DNA from: Streptomyces sp. 840.1
Lineage (GTDB): Bacteria; Actinomycetota; Actinomycetes; Streptomycetales; Streptomycetaceae
NCBI RefSeq assembly: GCF_003751445.1
Contig: NZ_RJUU01000001.1
Coordinates: forward strand, 4,717,001 to 4,781,000
Direction: 5' to 3'
DNA: 64,000 nucleotides
Position numbers and translations under genes: made by a program. Positions 25,790-35,075 of this stretch are shown in pieces. The first letter of the stretch is position 1. Each line of letters starts with the position of its first letter. Below the pieces are notes generated by a model. That model saw nothing but the letters and a program-made list of their open reading frames with translations, was not told where the DNA came from and did not search any database.

Positions 25790-26716
25790 TCACTCCCAGT
25801 CCCAGTCGATGCCGACCAGGCCGGGCCGCACCCCCTGCTCCACCAGGTGGACCGTCCGGTGGCGGCCGGTGAGCGTGAGGTCCGTCCGGGCGCCGCGCGG
25901 CGCACCCGTGGACACCTGGGCGAAGCGCCGGCACCGGACCGGCAGCGCCTCCTCGTCGAAGCCGACCTGGAGCACGTACTGCCCGCCGCCGAAGCTGAAG
26001 CCGCGCACGTACTCGTCGCACGGCCCACCCGTACCGTCCTCGAAGCCGTAACCGAAGAGGTACGTCTCGCCCGCCCGCAGCCGGGTGTCGAAGAGCAGCT
26101 CCGCGACCAGCACCCCCGCCGCCGCGTCCCAGCGGACCCGCCCCGTCCGGCAGTTCTCCCGCGCGCTCACCCCGACCCGGGCCGGATCACAGCCCGGATC
26201 GCCCCGGTACACGGCGAGATAGCGGTCGGTTCCGTCGCGGTGGGCGCGCACCACGTGCTGGGAGCTGCGGCGCTGCATCCGGCGGTCCGGCCCGATCCGT
26301 ACCCGCTCCTGGTGCCCCACCGTGTGCAGCCCGCCGTCCGAGGGTGACTCCATCGCGCCGAGCAGCCGCTCGACCGCACCGGACGCGTCCACCAGGGAAC
26401 GGTACGAGCGGGCCGGCGGGCGGTCGGCCTCCGGGCGGGACTCCCCGGCCCCCAGCAGCGCGAGCAGCGAGTTCCCCGGCAGCTCCAGCACCTCCTCCAG
26501 CGCCTTCACGGCCCGCAGGGACTCCGGACGCTGCGGACGCCTGGCGCCCTGCTGCCAGTAACTCAGGCTGGTCACACCGACCTTCACCCCGCGGTGCGCC
26601 AGATGGTGCTGCACCCGCTGGAGCGGCAGCCCGCGCACCGAGAGCGCGGTGCGCAGCGCCAGATGGAATGGGCCGGTGTGCAGCACCTGCGCCAGTTCGG
26701 CCTCGGTGTGCTGCAT
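25790..26716 (-). CDS. XRE-type helix-turn-helix regulator with beta-rich C-terminal domain
   Basis: This 308-residue protein has an N-terminal HTH about residues 10-85, including TSLSYWQQGARRPQRPES, which is the turn and recognition helix of an XRE-like domain. The remaining 200 residues are unrecognised but look beta-rich, with alternating Val, Arg and Asp strands and a final GLVGIDWDWE. It could be a ligand-sensing domain. It is divergent from a secreted protease gene. A palindrome overlaps its leader next to the GGAGG ribosome site, suggesting autoregulation. Confidence 0.75.
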   Translation of the reverse strand: MQHTEAELAQVLHTGPFHLALRTALSVRGLPLQRVQHHLAHRGVKVGVTSLSYWQQGARRPQRPESLRAVKALEEVLELPGNSLLALLGAGESRPEADRPPARSYRSLVDASGAVERLLGAMESPSDGGLHTVGHQERVRIGPDRRMQRRSSQHVVRAHRDGTDRYLAVYRGDPGCDPARVGVSARENCRTGRVRWDAAAGVLVAELLFDTRLRAGETYLFGYGFEDGTGGPCDEYVRGFSFGGGQYVLQVGFDEEALPVRCRRFAQVSTGAPRGARTDLTLTGRHRTVHLVEQGVRPGLVGIDWDWE

Positions 26717-26727
26717 GGGTCCTCCAG

Positions 26728-26739
26728 GTGAACGTTCAC
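26728..26739. promoter_or_regulatory. palindromic operator in the HTH gene leader
   Basis: GTGAACGTTCAC is a perfect 12-base palindrome 11 bases upstream of the HTH regulator ATG, directly before its ribosome site. It is a natural candidate for autoregulation. It shares GTTCAC with the two downstream motifs. Confidence 0.5.
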
Positions 26740-26798
26740 GTCGCGCGGGGGCGGGGCCGCGCCGGTGGATGCCGGTCCGCAGGTGGCCGGGGGGACGC

Positions 26799-26825
26799 GT
26801 TCACGCAGCCGCCCCGGGCGTTCAC
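26799..26825 (+). promoter_or_regulatory. GTTCAC direct repeat, 21-base period
   Basis: GTTCAC occurs at 26799-26804 and 26820-26825, exactly 21 bases apart, the same geometry as upstream of the GDPD gene. It may be a PHO box or the site of the HTH regulator in the divergent promoter region. Confidence 0.45.
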
Positions 26826-26854
26826 ACCGCGATGTTCCCCCGCATTGAAGCGTG

Positions 26855-26883
26855 TTGACCCGTTCCCGACAACGGTTGATGCT
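26855..26883 (+). promoter_or_regulatory. possible promoter of the papain-like protease gene
   Basis: TTGACC (26855-26860), 17 bases, GATGCT (26878-26883). The -35 is good and the -10 is moderate. The predicted leader is about 55 bases. Confidence 0.4.
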
Positions 26884-26943
26884 CCACCACAGCGTCCGGA
26901 CGCGCTCCTTGGAACCCCCACCCCCCGCCCCGGGAGGACCACC

Positions 26944-27561
26944 ATGCGCAACCGAAGAGTCAGGCCCCGACGGCTGTCGGTCACAGCCCTGCTCGCCGCC
27001 CTGCTGCTCGCCGTTCCGGCGGCGACCGCCACCGCCGCGGACCTGAACCGCCCCGCGCCGGCCGCCGCCGGTACCCTCGCCGCCGCCCAGCGGCTGAACA
27101 TCACCATGCAGGCCCAGCAGAAGACCAACTGGTGCTGGGCCGCCGCGGGCAACACCGTCGCCGCGTGGTTCGGCCGCGGGCACACCCAGAACGAGTTCTG
27201 CAACGCCGCCTTCGGCCGCGCCCAGGGCTACGAGTGCCCCAACTCGCAGGCCTCGCTCGGCAACGTCCAGGACGGGCTGTCCTGGGCGGGCGTCAGCCCC
27301 GGTTCGTACGTCACCGGCTGGCTGCGCTACCCGACCGTGCAGGCCGAGATCAGCGCCGGCAGGCCGGTGGAGACCCGCATCCAGTGGTCGTCGGGCGGCG
27401 GCCACATGCACGTCCTGTACGGCTACGACGACGCGAACAGCTGGGTCTACTGGGGCGATCCCTGGCCCTCCAACAACCGCTACAACTGGGCCTCGCACGC
27501 CTGGTACGTGAACAACGCCGAGTTCTCCTGGACCCATTCGCTCTACCGGATCGGGGCGTGA
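26944..27561 (+). CDS. secreted papain-like (AvrRpt2/C39-type) cysteine protease
   Basis: This 205-residue protein has a Sec-type signal peptide with a basic start (MRNRRVRPRR), a hydrophobic core and a cut near ATAAD. The catalytic region follows: QQKTNWCWAAAGNTVAAWF holds the oxyanion Gln and active-site Cys; GGGHMHVLYGYD holds the His; WVYWGDPWP holds the Asp/Asn. It resembles papain-like cysteine proteases of the C39/C70 group. The mature enzyme is compact with almost no pro-region. RBS GGAGG precedes the ATG. The next gene starts 4 bases later and probably encodes a partner. Confidence 0.85.
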   Translation: MRNRRVRPRRLSVTALLAALLLAVPAATATAADLNRPAPAAAGTLAAAQRLNITMQAQQKTNWCWAAAGNTVAAWFGRGHTQNEFCNAAFGRAQGYECPNSQASLGNVQDGLSWAGVSPGSYVTGWLRYPTVQAEISAGRPVETRIQWSSGGGHMHVLYGYDDANSWVYWGDPWPSNNRYNWASHAWYVNNAEFSWTHSLYRIGA

Positions 27562-27565
27562 CGGC

Positions 27566-28516
27566 ATGACTACCGGACGACTCCCGGCCCGCCCCGCCGC
27601 ACGGACCGCGGACACCACAGGCACCGCACGGACCGCAGGCACCTCACGTACCGTGCGCTCCGCCGCGGCCGCCCTCGCCTCGGCCGGGGTGCTGGCCGGG
27701 TCCGCCCTGCTCACCGTCGGAGCCCCGCAGGCGTCCGCCGCCACCGGACCCGCCGCCACCCCGGCGGCCCTGGCGGCGGCCCACGAGGCCGCCACCGACA
27801 CCGCCACCCTGGACACGCTGTCCCGGTTCTTCGCCCGGGAGGGCGCGGTCACCAGGGCCGCTGCCGCTCCCCGGATCGAGGGCGCGGCCGTGCCCGTACG
27901 CACCCTGGCCGCGGGCTTCGTCGCCGGTGAACCGGGGGCCGAGGTCGCCGACCTCGACTACCTGGCCAGCACCGCCGTCTCCTCCGACGGGCAGAAGGCC
28001 TCCCTGTGGACGCTGCCCGAGCCGGGGAAGGACGGGCACTGGCAGGTGGTGAACATCGCCACCGGTGACGACGAGGCCCGCTACACCGCCGCGGGCGCGC
28101 GGAAACTGCCCGGCGGCACCGTCTTCCGGGAGCCGCAGATCGACGCCTGGTACGTCCACAAGGGCAGCCGGGTGCTCCCGCTCGACCGGGACGCCGTGAA
28201 CGCGGTCGGCGCCAGCGGCACCACCCTGGCCGCCTACCGCACCCGGGTACGGGCCGCCTACGCGGACAAGCTCCCCGGCTCCGGATACGCCCGCTCCGGC
28301 CGGGCGGGCGGCTACGGCCCCGCCGGGGCGCAACCGGACACCGCGGCGGCGCGGCCCGGGTCCGCGCCGGCCCGCCCCGGGCCCGCCATCGCGGCGGACA
28401 CGGGTACGGACACCGCGCTGACCGCGACGTCCGGTGCCGCCGCCGCGGGCGCCCTGATCGTGCTCGGCCTCTGCGGCGCGACGGCCCTGCGCCGCCACCG
28501 CCGCCGGACCCGCTGA
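27566..28516 (+). CDS. uncharacterised exported, C-terminally anchored protein
   Basis: I do not recognise this 316-residue protein. It has a long Thr/Ala/Arg-rich start, then a signal-like hydrophobic segment about residues 32-60 ending near ASA. A mature domain spans about 60-230, with FVAGEPGAEVADLDYLAS and SLWTLPEPGKDGHWQVVN. A Pro/Gly-rich linker and a C-terminal membrane helix with a RRHRRRTR stop follow. No LPxTG sorting motif is seen. It starts 4 bases after the protease gene, so the pair is one operon. It could be a substrate, inhibitor, propeptide-like chaperone or membrane anchor for the protease. Confidence 0.65.
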   Translation: MTTGRLPARPAARTADTTGTARTAGTSRTVRSAAAALASAGVLAGSALLTVGAPQASAATGPAATPAALAAAHEAATDTATLDTLSRFFAREGAVTRAAAAPRIEGAAVPVRTLAAGFVAGEPGAEVADLDYLASTAVSSDGQKASLWTLPEPGKDGHWQVVNIATGDDEARYTAAGARKLPGGTVFREPQIDAWYVHKGSRVLPLDRDAVNAVGASGTTLAAYRTRVRAAYADKLPGSGYARSGRAGGYGPAGAQPDTAAARPGSAPARPGPAIAADTGTDTALTATSGAAAAGALIVLGLCGATALRRHRRRTR

Positions 28517-28532
28517 CCGCACCGGCGACGTA

Positions 28533-28565
28533 CGGGCGCGGCCGGGCACGGAGCGGCCGCGCCCG
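28533..28565 (+). terminator. terminator after the protease operon
   Basis: A 12-bp stem CGGGCGCGGCCG / CGGCCGCGCCCG with a 9-base loop begins 17 bases after the stop codon. Confidence 0.75.
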
Positions 28566-28571
28566 ATGACC

Positions 28572-28616
28572 CCGTGCTCCGGGACGCGTACCCCCGACGC
28601 GCGCTCCGGAGCACGG
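28572..28616 (+). terminator. second hairpin before uvrC
   Basis: An 11-bp stem CCGTGCTCCGG / CCGGAGCACGG with a 23-base loop follows only 7 bases after the first hairpin. The double arrangement gives strong insulation before uvrC. Confidence 0.55.
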
Positions 28617-28638
28617 CGCCGTCCACGGGCACACCGCG

Positions 28639-28661
28639 CTGTCACCGCCCGCAAGTAGGGT
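28639..28661 (+). promoter_or_regulatory. leaderless promoter of uvrC, partial damage-promoter match
   Basis: TAGGGT (28656-28661) lies 7 bases before the ATG. The 9-mer at 28639-28647 (CTGTCACCG) is spaced exactly 8 bases from it and matches 6 of 9 positions of TTGTCRGTG. Spacing matches uvrB and ogt, but the element is degenerate. Confidence 0.5.
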
Positions 28662-28668
28662 GGGAGAC

Positions 28669-30714
28669 ATGGCAGACCCCTCCAGCTACCGCCCCAAGCC
28701 GGGACAGATCCCCGACTCCCCGGGGGTCTACAAATTCCGCGACGAACACCGCCGGGTGATCTACGTCGGGAAGGCGAAGAACCTGCGCCAGCGCCTGGCC
28801 AACTACTTCCAGGACCTGGCGGGCCTCCACCCGCGTACGCGCACGATGGTGACCACCGCCGCGTCCGTGGAGTGGACCGTCGTCTCCACGGAGGTCGAGG
28901 CGCTCCAGCTGGAGTACTCCTGGATCAAGGAGTACGACCCCAGGTTCAACGTCAAGTACCGCGACGACAAGAGCTATCCGTACCTCGCCGTCACGCTCAA
29001 CGAGGAGTTCCCGCGCGTGCAGGTCATGCGCGGGGCGAAGAAGAAGGGCGTGCGCTACTTCGGTCCGTACGGCCACGCCTGGGCGATCCGCGAGACGGTC
29101 GATCTGATGCTGCGGGTCTTCCCCGTCCGCACCTGCTCCGCCGGTGTCTTCAAGAACGCCGTCAGGACCGGCCGCCCCTGCCTCCTCGGTTACATCGGCA
29201 AGTGCTCGGCCCCCTGCGTCGGCCGCGTCACCCCCGAGGAGCACCGCGAACTGGCCGACGAGTTCTGCGACTTCATGGCCGGCCGCACCGGCTCGTACAT
29301 CCGCCGTCTGGAGAAGGACATGGCGGCGGCGGCCGAGGAGATGGAGTACGAGCGGGCGGCCCGGCTCCGCGACGACGCCGAGGCGCTCCGGCGCGCGATG
29401 GAGAAGAGCGCCGTCGTGCTCGCCGACGCCACCGACGCCGACCTCATCGCGGTCGCCGAGGACGAGCTGGAGGCCGCCGTCCAGATCTTCCACGTCCGGG
29501 GCGGCCGGGTGCGCGGCCAGCGCGGCTGGGTCACCGACAAGGTGGAGAACGTCGACACCTCCGGACTGGTCGAGCACGCGCTCCAGCAGTTGTACGGCGA
29601 GGAGGCCGGGGACGCCGTCCCCAAGGAGGTCCTCGTCCCGGCGCTCCCCGAGGACCCGGACGCGGTCTCCCAGTGGCTGGCCGGCCGCCGGGGCTCCCAG
29701 GTCAGCCTGCGCATCCCGCAGCGCGGCGACAAGAAGGACCTGATGGCCACGGTCCAGCGCAACGCCCAGCAGGCCCTCGGGCTGCACAAGACCAAGCGTG
29801 CCTCCGACCTGACCACCCGATCCCGCGCCCTGGAGGAGATCTCCGAGGCGCTCGGCCTGGACACGGCTCCGCTGCGCATCGAGTGCTTCGACATCTCGCA
29901 CCTCCAGGGCGACGACGTGGTGGCGTCGATGGTGGTCTTCGAGGACGGGCTCGCCCGCAAGGGGGAGTACCGCCGCTTCCAGATCAAGACCTTCGAGGGA
30001 CAGGACGACGTCCGCTCGATGCACGAGGTGATCGGCCGCCGCTTCCGCCGCTACCTGCACGAGAAGGAGCGCACGGGCGAGTGGGAGGAGACCCCCGCGG
30101 AGTCCGGCCCCGCCCCGGCGGCCCCCGCACCCTCCGTCCCGGCCGAGCCCGCACCGGACGGGGCCGCCGAGCCGCGGGAGGACGACGGCCGGCCCAAGCG
30201 CTTCGCCTACCCGCCCCAGCTCCTGGTGGTCGACGGCGGCCAACCCCAGGTCGCGGCGGCCAAGCGGGCACTGGACGAGCTGGGGATCGACGACATCGCC
30301 GTCTGCGGCCTCGCCAAGCGCCTCGAAGAGGTCTGGCTGCCCGATGACGACGACCCGGTGGTCCTGCCCCGCTCCAGCGAGGGCCTCTACCTCCTCCAGC
30401 GCATCCGCGACGAGGCACACCGGTTCGCGATCAACTACCAGCGCGCCAAACGGGCCAAACGCGTCCGCTCCAGCCCCCTGGACGACGTGGCCGGTCTCGG
30501 CGAGACCCGGAAGCAGGCGCTGATCAAGCATTTCGGCTCCGTGAAGAAGCTGCGACAGGCGACAATCGACGAGATCTGCGAGGTTCCGGGGATAGGCCGC
30601 AGAACGGCGGAATCAGTGGCCGTCGCGCTCGCCTCGACCACCCCGGCCGCGCCCGCCGTGAACACGGCCACAGGAGAGATCATCGAAGAGGACGACGGGG
30701 GCAGCACGACATGA
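28669..30714 (+). CDS. uvrC: excinuclease ABC subunit C
   Basis: This 681-residue dual-incision nuclease has an N-terminal GIY-YIG domain ([22 protein letters not shown], about residues 15-45), a UVR motif in the middle, the RNase H-like endonuclease domain with [10 protein letters not shown], and tandem C-terminal HhH motifs ([23 protein letters not shown]). A Pro/Ala-rich insert of about 30 residues sits inside the nuclease domain, common in streptomycetes. I take the ATG at 28669; an in-frame GTG 9 bases earlier overlaps the -10 box. The stop overlaps rapZ as ATGA. Confidence 0.97.
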   Translation: MADPSSYRPKPGQIPDSPGVYKFRDEHRRVIYVGKAKNLRQRLANYFQDLAGLHPRTRTMVTTAASVEWTVVSTEVEALQLEYSWIKEYDPRFNVKYRDDKSYPYLAVTLNEEFPRVQVMRGAKKKGVRYFGPYGHAWAIRETVDLMLRVFPVRTCSAGVFKNAVRTGRPCLLGYIGKCSAPCVGRVTPEEHRELADEFCDFMAGRTGSYIRRLEKDMAAAAEEMEYERAARLRDDAEALRRAMEKSAVVLADATDADLIAVAEDELEAAVQIFHVRGGRVRGQRGWVTDKVENVDTSGLVEHALQQLYGEEAGDAVPKEVLVPALPEDPDAVSQWLAGRRGSQVSLRIPQRGDKKDLMATVQRNAQQALGLHKTKRASDLTTRSRALEEISEALGLDTAPLRIECFDISHLQGDDVVASMVVFEDGLARKGEYRRFQIKTFEGQDDVRSMHEVIGRRFRRYLHEKERTGEWEETPAESGPAPAAPAPSVPAEPAPDGAAEPREDDGRPKRFAYPPQLLVVDGGQPQVAAAKRALDELGIDDIAVCGLAKRLEEVWLPDDDDPVVLPRSSEGLYLLQRIRDEAHRFAINYQRAKRAKRVRSSPLDDVAGLGETRKQALIKHFGSVKKLRQATIDEICEVPGIGRRTAESVAVALASTTPAAPAVNTATGEIIEEDDGGSTT

Positions 30715-31676
30715 CTGAGCGCGAACATGAACAAGGGCATGACCGCACAGACCGAGCAGACGGAGCAGGACACGTGAGTACGGGCACCCCGGCCGAGACG
30801 GCCGACAGCACGGCCGCCATCCCCGAGCTGGTGATCATCTCCGGTATGTCGGGCGCCGGGCGCAGCACCGCCGCCAAGTGTCTGGAGGACCTCGGCTGGT
30901 TCGTCGTGGACAACCTGCCGCCCGCCCTGATCCCCACCATGGTGGAGCTCGGTGCCAGGTCCCAGGGCAACGTCGCCCGGATCGCCGTCGTCGTCGACGT
31001 GCGCGGCCGCCGCTTCTTCGACAACCTCAGGGAGTCCCTCGCGGACCTGGAGGCCAAGGGCGTCACCAGGCGGATCGTCTTCCTGGAGTCCTCCGACGAC
31101 GCCCTGGTCCGCCGCTTCGAGTCGGTCCGCCGCCCGCACCCCCTGCAGGGCGACGGCCGCATCGTCGACGGCATCGCCGCCGAGCGCGACCTGCTGCGCG
31201 AGCTGCGCGGCGACGCCGACCTGGTGATCGACACCTCCAGCCTCAACGTGCACGAGCTGCGCGCCAAGATGGACGCCCAGTTCGCCGGTGAGGAGGAGCC
31301 GGAGCTCCGCGCCACGGTGATGTCCTTCGGCTACAAGTACGGGCTGCCGGTCGACGCCGACCTGGTGGTGGACTGCCGCTTCCTGCCCAACCCGCACTGG
31401 GTCCCCGAGCTGCGCCCCTTCACCGGGCTCAACGAGGAGGTCTCCGCGTACGTCTTCGACCAGCCGGGCGCCAAGGAGTTCCTCAACCAGTACACGGAGC
31501 TGCTCCAGCTCATCGCCGCCGGGTACCGCCGCGAGGGCAAGCGTTACGTGACCATCGCCGTGGGCTGCACCGGCGGCAAGCACCGCTCCGTCGCCATGTC
31601 GGAGAAGCTGGCGGCCCGGCTCGCCACGGAGGGGATCGAGACCGTGCTCGTGCACCGGGACATGGGGCGCGAGTGA
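30711..31676 (+). CDS. rapZ: RapZ-type nucleotide-binding protein (YvcJ)
   Basis: This 321-residue P-loop protein has Walker A GMSGAGRS near residue 48 after a polar N-terminal extension of about 40 residues. The C-terminal domain has [17 protein letters not shown], which in E. coli RapZ binds regulatory RNA and glucosamine 6-phosphate. In Gram-positive bacteria the homologue YvcJ is linked to competence and cell-wall sugar flux. It overlaps uvrC by 4 bases and yvcK by 4 bases. A start further in, at the GTG at 30775 (STGTPAE), is possible. Confidence 0.93.
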   Translation: MTEREHEQGHDRTDRADGAGHVSTGTPAETADSTAAIPELVIISGMSGAGRSTAAKCLEDLGWFVVDNLPPALIPTMVELGARSQGNVARIAVVVDVRGRRFFDNLRESLADLEAKGVTRRIVFLESSDDALVRRFESVRRPHPLQGDGRIVDGIAAERDLLRELRGDADLVIDTSSLNVHELRAKMDAQFAGEEEPELRATVMSFGYKYGLPVDADLVVDCRFLPNPHWVPELRPFTGLNEEVSAYVFDQPGAKEFLNQYTELLQLIAAGYRREGKRYVTIAVGCTGGKHRSVAMSEKLAARLATEGIETVLVHRDMGRE

Positions 31677-32707
31677 CCAGTCGCAACCTGCGCCTGCGCC
31701 GGCTGAGCAGGGCGACCTCCGCGCTGTCCGGCCGCAAGCGCGGCGCCCAGCCGAAGGTCGTCGCCCTCGGCGGCGGCATGGGGCTGTCCGCGTCGCTGAC
31801 GTCGCTGCGGCGGATCACCGGCGATCTGACCGCCGTGGTCACCGTCGCGGACGACGGCGGCTCCAGCGGCCGGCTCCGCGAGGAGCTGGGCGTGCTGCCG
31901 CCGGGCGATCTGCGCAAGGCGCTGGCCGCCCTGTGCGGCGACGACGACTGGGGCCAGACCTGGGCCCAGGTCATCCAGCACCGCTTCCAGTCCAAGGGCG
32001 ACCTGCACGAGCACGCCGTCGGCAATCTGCTGATCGTCGCCCTGTGGGAGCAGCTCGGGGACCACGTCCAGGCCCTGGACCTGGTCGGCAGGCTCCTCGG
32101 GGCGCACGGCCGGGTGCTCCCGATGTCCGCCGTGCCCCTGGAGCTCCAGGCGCTGGTACGGGGACACGACCCGGAGCGCCCGGACGAGGTGGACACCGTG
32201 CGCGGCCAGGCCACCGTGGCGCTCACCCCGGGCGAGGTCCAGTCCGTGCACGTGGTCCCGGCCGACCCGCCGGCCGTCCCGGAAGCGGTCGCGGCGGTCC
32301 TGGACGCGGACTGGGTGGTGCTCGGTCCCGGGTCCTGGTTCTCCTCGGTCATTCCGCATCTGCTCGTCCCCGATCTGCTGGACGCACTGATCGAAACGAA
32401 GGCCCGAAAGGTCCTCTCGCTGAACCTCGCGCCGCAACCCGGTGAAACAGATGGCTTCTCTCCGCAGCGTCATTTGGAGGTTTTGGGACGACACGCCCCT
32501 AAACTCGCCTTGGACGTGGTGCTGGCCGACGAGGCCGCCGTGCCCGACCGCGAGTCCCTCGCCGATGCCGCAAAACGGCTCGGTGCCGCGGTCGAGCTGG
32601 CGCCGGTGGCCTCACCCGACGGCGTTCCGATTCATGATCCGGAGCTGTTGGCCGCCGCGTACGACCGTATTTTTCGGATGCATGGAAGGATCGGCCCATG
32701 GCGATGA
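31673..32707 (+). CDS. yvcK: YvcK/CofD-like gluconeogenesis factor
   Basis: This 344-residue protein belongs to the YvcK family, which binds UDP-N-acetylglucosamine and is needed for growth on gluconeogenic carbon and for cell shape. The nucleotide-binding start is [19 protein letters not shown] (about residues 24-42), followed by [16 protein letters not shown] and [16 protein letters not shown]. The GTG overlaps the rapZ stop (GTGA). About 20 basic residues precede the fold. It overlaps whiA by 10 bases, so the three genes are coupled. Confidence 0.93.
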   Translation: MTSRNLRLRRLSRATSALSGRKRGAQPKVVALGGGMGLSASLTSLRRITGDLTAVVTVADDGGSSGRLREELGVLPPGDLRKALAALCGDDDWGQTWAQVIQHRFQSKGDLHEHAVGNLLIVALWEQLGDHVQALDLVGRLLGAHGRVLPMSAVPLELQALVRGHDPERPDEVDTVRGQATVALTPGEVQSVHVVPADPPAVPEAVAAVLDADWVVLGPGSWFSSVIPHLLVPDLLDALIETKARKVLSLNLAPQPGETDGFSPQRHLEVLGRHAPKLALDVVLADEAAVPDRESLADAAKRLGAAVELAPVASPDGVPIHDPELLAAAYDRIFRMHGRIGPWR

Positions 32708-33687
32708 CGCCAGCGGTGAAGGACGAAATCTCTCGGCTTCCCGTAACCCGGACCTGCTGCAGGAAGGCAGAAGTCTCGGCGATTCTTCGGTTCGCGGGTG
32801 GGCTGCACCTGGTGAGCGGCCGGATTGTGATCGAGGCGGAGCTGGACACCGCGATGGCGGCGCGCCGGCTGAAGCGGGACATCCTCGAGATCTTCGGGCA
32901 CAGCTCGGAGCTGATCGTGATGGCCCCCGGCGGGCTGCGGCGCGGCTCCCGCTACGTCGTACGGGTGGTGGCGGGCGGCGACCAGCTGGCCCGCCAGACG
33001 GGTCTGGTGGACGGCCGCGGCCGTCCCATCCGCGGGCTTCCCCCGCAGGTGGTCTCGGGGGCCACCTGCGACGCCGAGGCCGCCTGGCGCGGGGCGTTCC
33101 TGGCCCACGGCTCGCTCACCGAGCCGGGGCGCTCGTCCTCGCTGGAGGTGACCTGCCCGGGGCCGGAGGCGGCCCTCGCGCTGGTCGGCGCCGCCCGCCG
33201 GCTCTCCATCGCGGCGAAGGCCCGCGAGGTGCGCGGCGTGGACCGGGTCGTCGTCCGCGACGGCGACGCGATCGGCGCCCTGCTCACCCGGCTGGGCGCC
33301 CATGAGTCGGTGCTGGCCTGGGAGGAGCGCCGGATGCGGCGCGAGGTCCGCGCCACCGCCAACCGCCTCGCCAACTTCGACGACGCGAACCTGCGCCGGT
33401 CCGCCAGGGCCGCCGTGGCCGCAGGCGCCCGGGTGGGGCGCGCGCTGGAGATCCTGGGCGAGGAGGTGCCCGAGCACCTCGCGGCGGCCGGACGGCTGCG
33501 CATGGAGCACAAGCAGGCCTCCCTGGAGGAGCTGGGCGCCCTGGCCGACCCGCCGCTGACCAAGGACGCCGTCGCGGGCCGCATCCGCCGGCTCCTCGCG
33601 ATGGCCGACAAGCGGGCCCAGGACCTGGGTATCCCGAGCACGGAATCCACCCTCAGCGAAGAGCTGGCCGACGGCCTGGTCGGCTGA
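32698..33687 (+). CDS. whiA: sporulation transcription factor WhiA
   Basis: This 329-residue DNA-binding protein has the WhiA architecture: an N-terminal degenerate LAGLIDADG homing-endonuclease-like region (about 20-200; [31 protein letters not shown]) and a C-terminal HTH (about 230-315) ending with [19 protein letters not shown]. WhiA works with WhiB to start sporulation septation and to activate ftsZ and similar genes. It is the last gene of the uvrC-rapZ-yvcK-whiA operon. The ATG at 32698 lies inside the end of yvcK. Confidence 0.96.
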   Translation: MAMTPAVKDEISRLPVTRTCCRKAEVSAILRFAGGLHLVSGRIVIEAELDTAMAARRLKRDILEIFGHSSELIVMAPGGLRRGSRYVVRVVAGGDQLARQTGLVDGRGRPIRGLPPQVVSGATCDAEAAWRGAFLAHGSLTEPGRSSSLEVTCPGPEAALALVGAARRLSIAAKAREVRGVDRVVVRDGDAIGALLTRLGAHESVLAWEERRMRREVRATANRLANFDDANLRRSARAAVAAGARVGRALEILGEEVPEHLAAAGRLRMEHKQASLEELGALADPPLTKDAVAGRIRRLLAMADKRAQDLGIPSTESTLSEELADGLVG

Positions 33688-33799
33688 TCCCGGCCGGGTC
33701 CTGGTCCCCGGCCGCCGGGCCGGGCAGGAACGCGCCACGTTCCCGGGGGCGTTGACACTGCGTAATCGTCGCAGCGGGCGGGGGAGGACAACCGGAGGC

Positions 33800-33823
33800 C
33801 CGTACTCCTACTGGGGAGTACGG
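33800..33823. terminator. hairpin between whiA and gap
   Basis: A perfect 9-bp stem CCGTACTCC / GGAGTACGG with a 6-base loop lies 113 bases after the whiA stop. It could end the whiA operon or be an operator for gap. Confidence 0.5.
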
Positions 33824-33877
33824 ACCTGCGTCGTTCCTCCCGCCCTGCTCGATGTCACTCCCGGCGCCTCGGAGGGG

Positions 33878-33883
33878 TAGTGT
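33878..33883 (+). promoter_or_regulatory. tentative -10 box of gap
   Basis: TAGTGT is the best -10-like hexamer upstream of gap, giving a leader of about 65-70 bases. The spaced -35 region (TCACTC) is poor. The good TTGACA at 33752 has no matching -10. Confidence 0.3.
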
Positions 33884-33941
33884 CGTAGGCGGTCGGGGAC
33901 ATCCCATACAACTCGCCGGCGTCGAAAACCGGCGTACCTAA

Positions 33942-34967
<1,026 letters not shown>

Positions 34968-34998
34968 CCTTCGAATCGGCAGGCACCTCGATGTGAGC

Positions 34999-35040
34999 AC
35001 GGGGCTCGAACAGCGCAACGAAGCGCCGTTCGAGCCCCGT
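34999..35040 (+). terminator. 13-bp hairpin between gap and pgk
   Basis: A perfect stem ACGGGGCTCGAAC / GTTCGAGCCCCGT encloses a 16-base loop, which itself can pair GCGC with GCGC. It starts 32 bases after gap and ends 36 bases before pgk. It may partly terminate or process the message to make gap more abundant than pgk. Confidence 0.75.
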
Positions 35041-35075
35041 TGCATGCTCTCTCGTCCTCCCAAGGAGTCCAGCAG

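Noticed and set aside
22909..26028. A very long minus-strand reading frame opposite uvrA and the Rieske gene
   Set aside because: It is the antisense shadow of high-GC codon bias in uvrA. Its translation is repetitive Gly/Ala/Val/Asp with no domain, and it covers several real genes.
33752..33757. TTGACA as the -35 of gap
   Set aside because: No -10-like hexamer occurs 16-18 bases downstream, so I prefer the weak TAGTGT at 33878 and mark it tentative.
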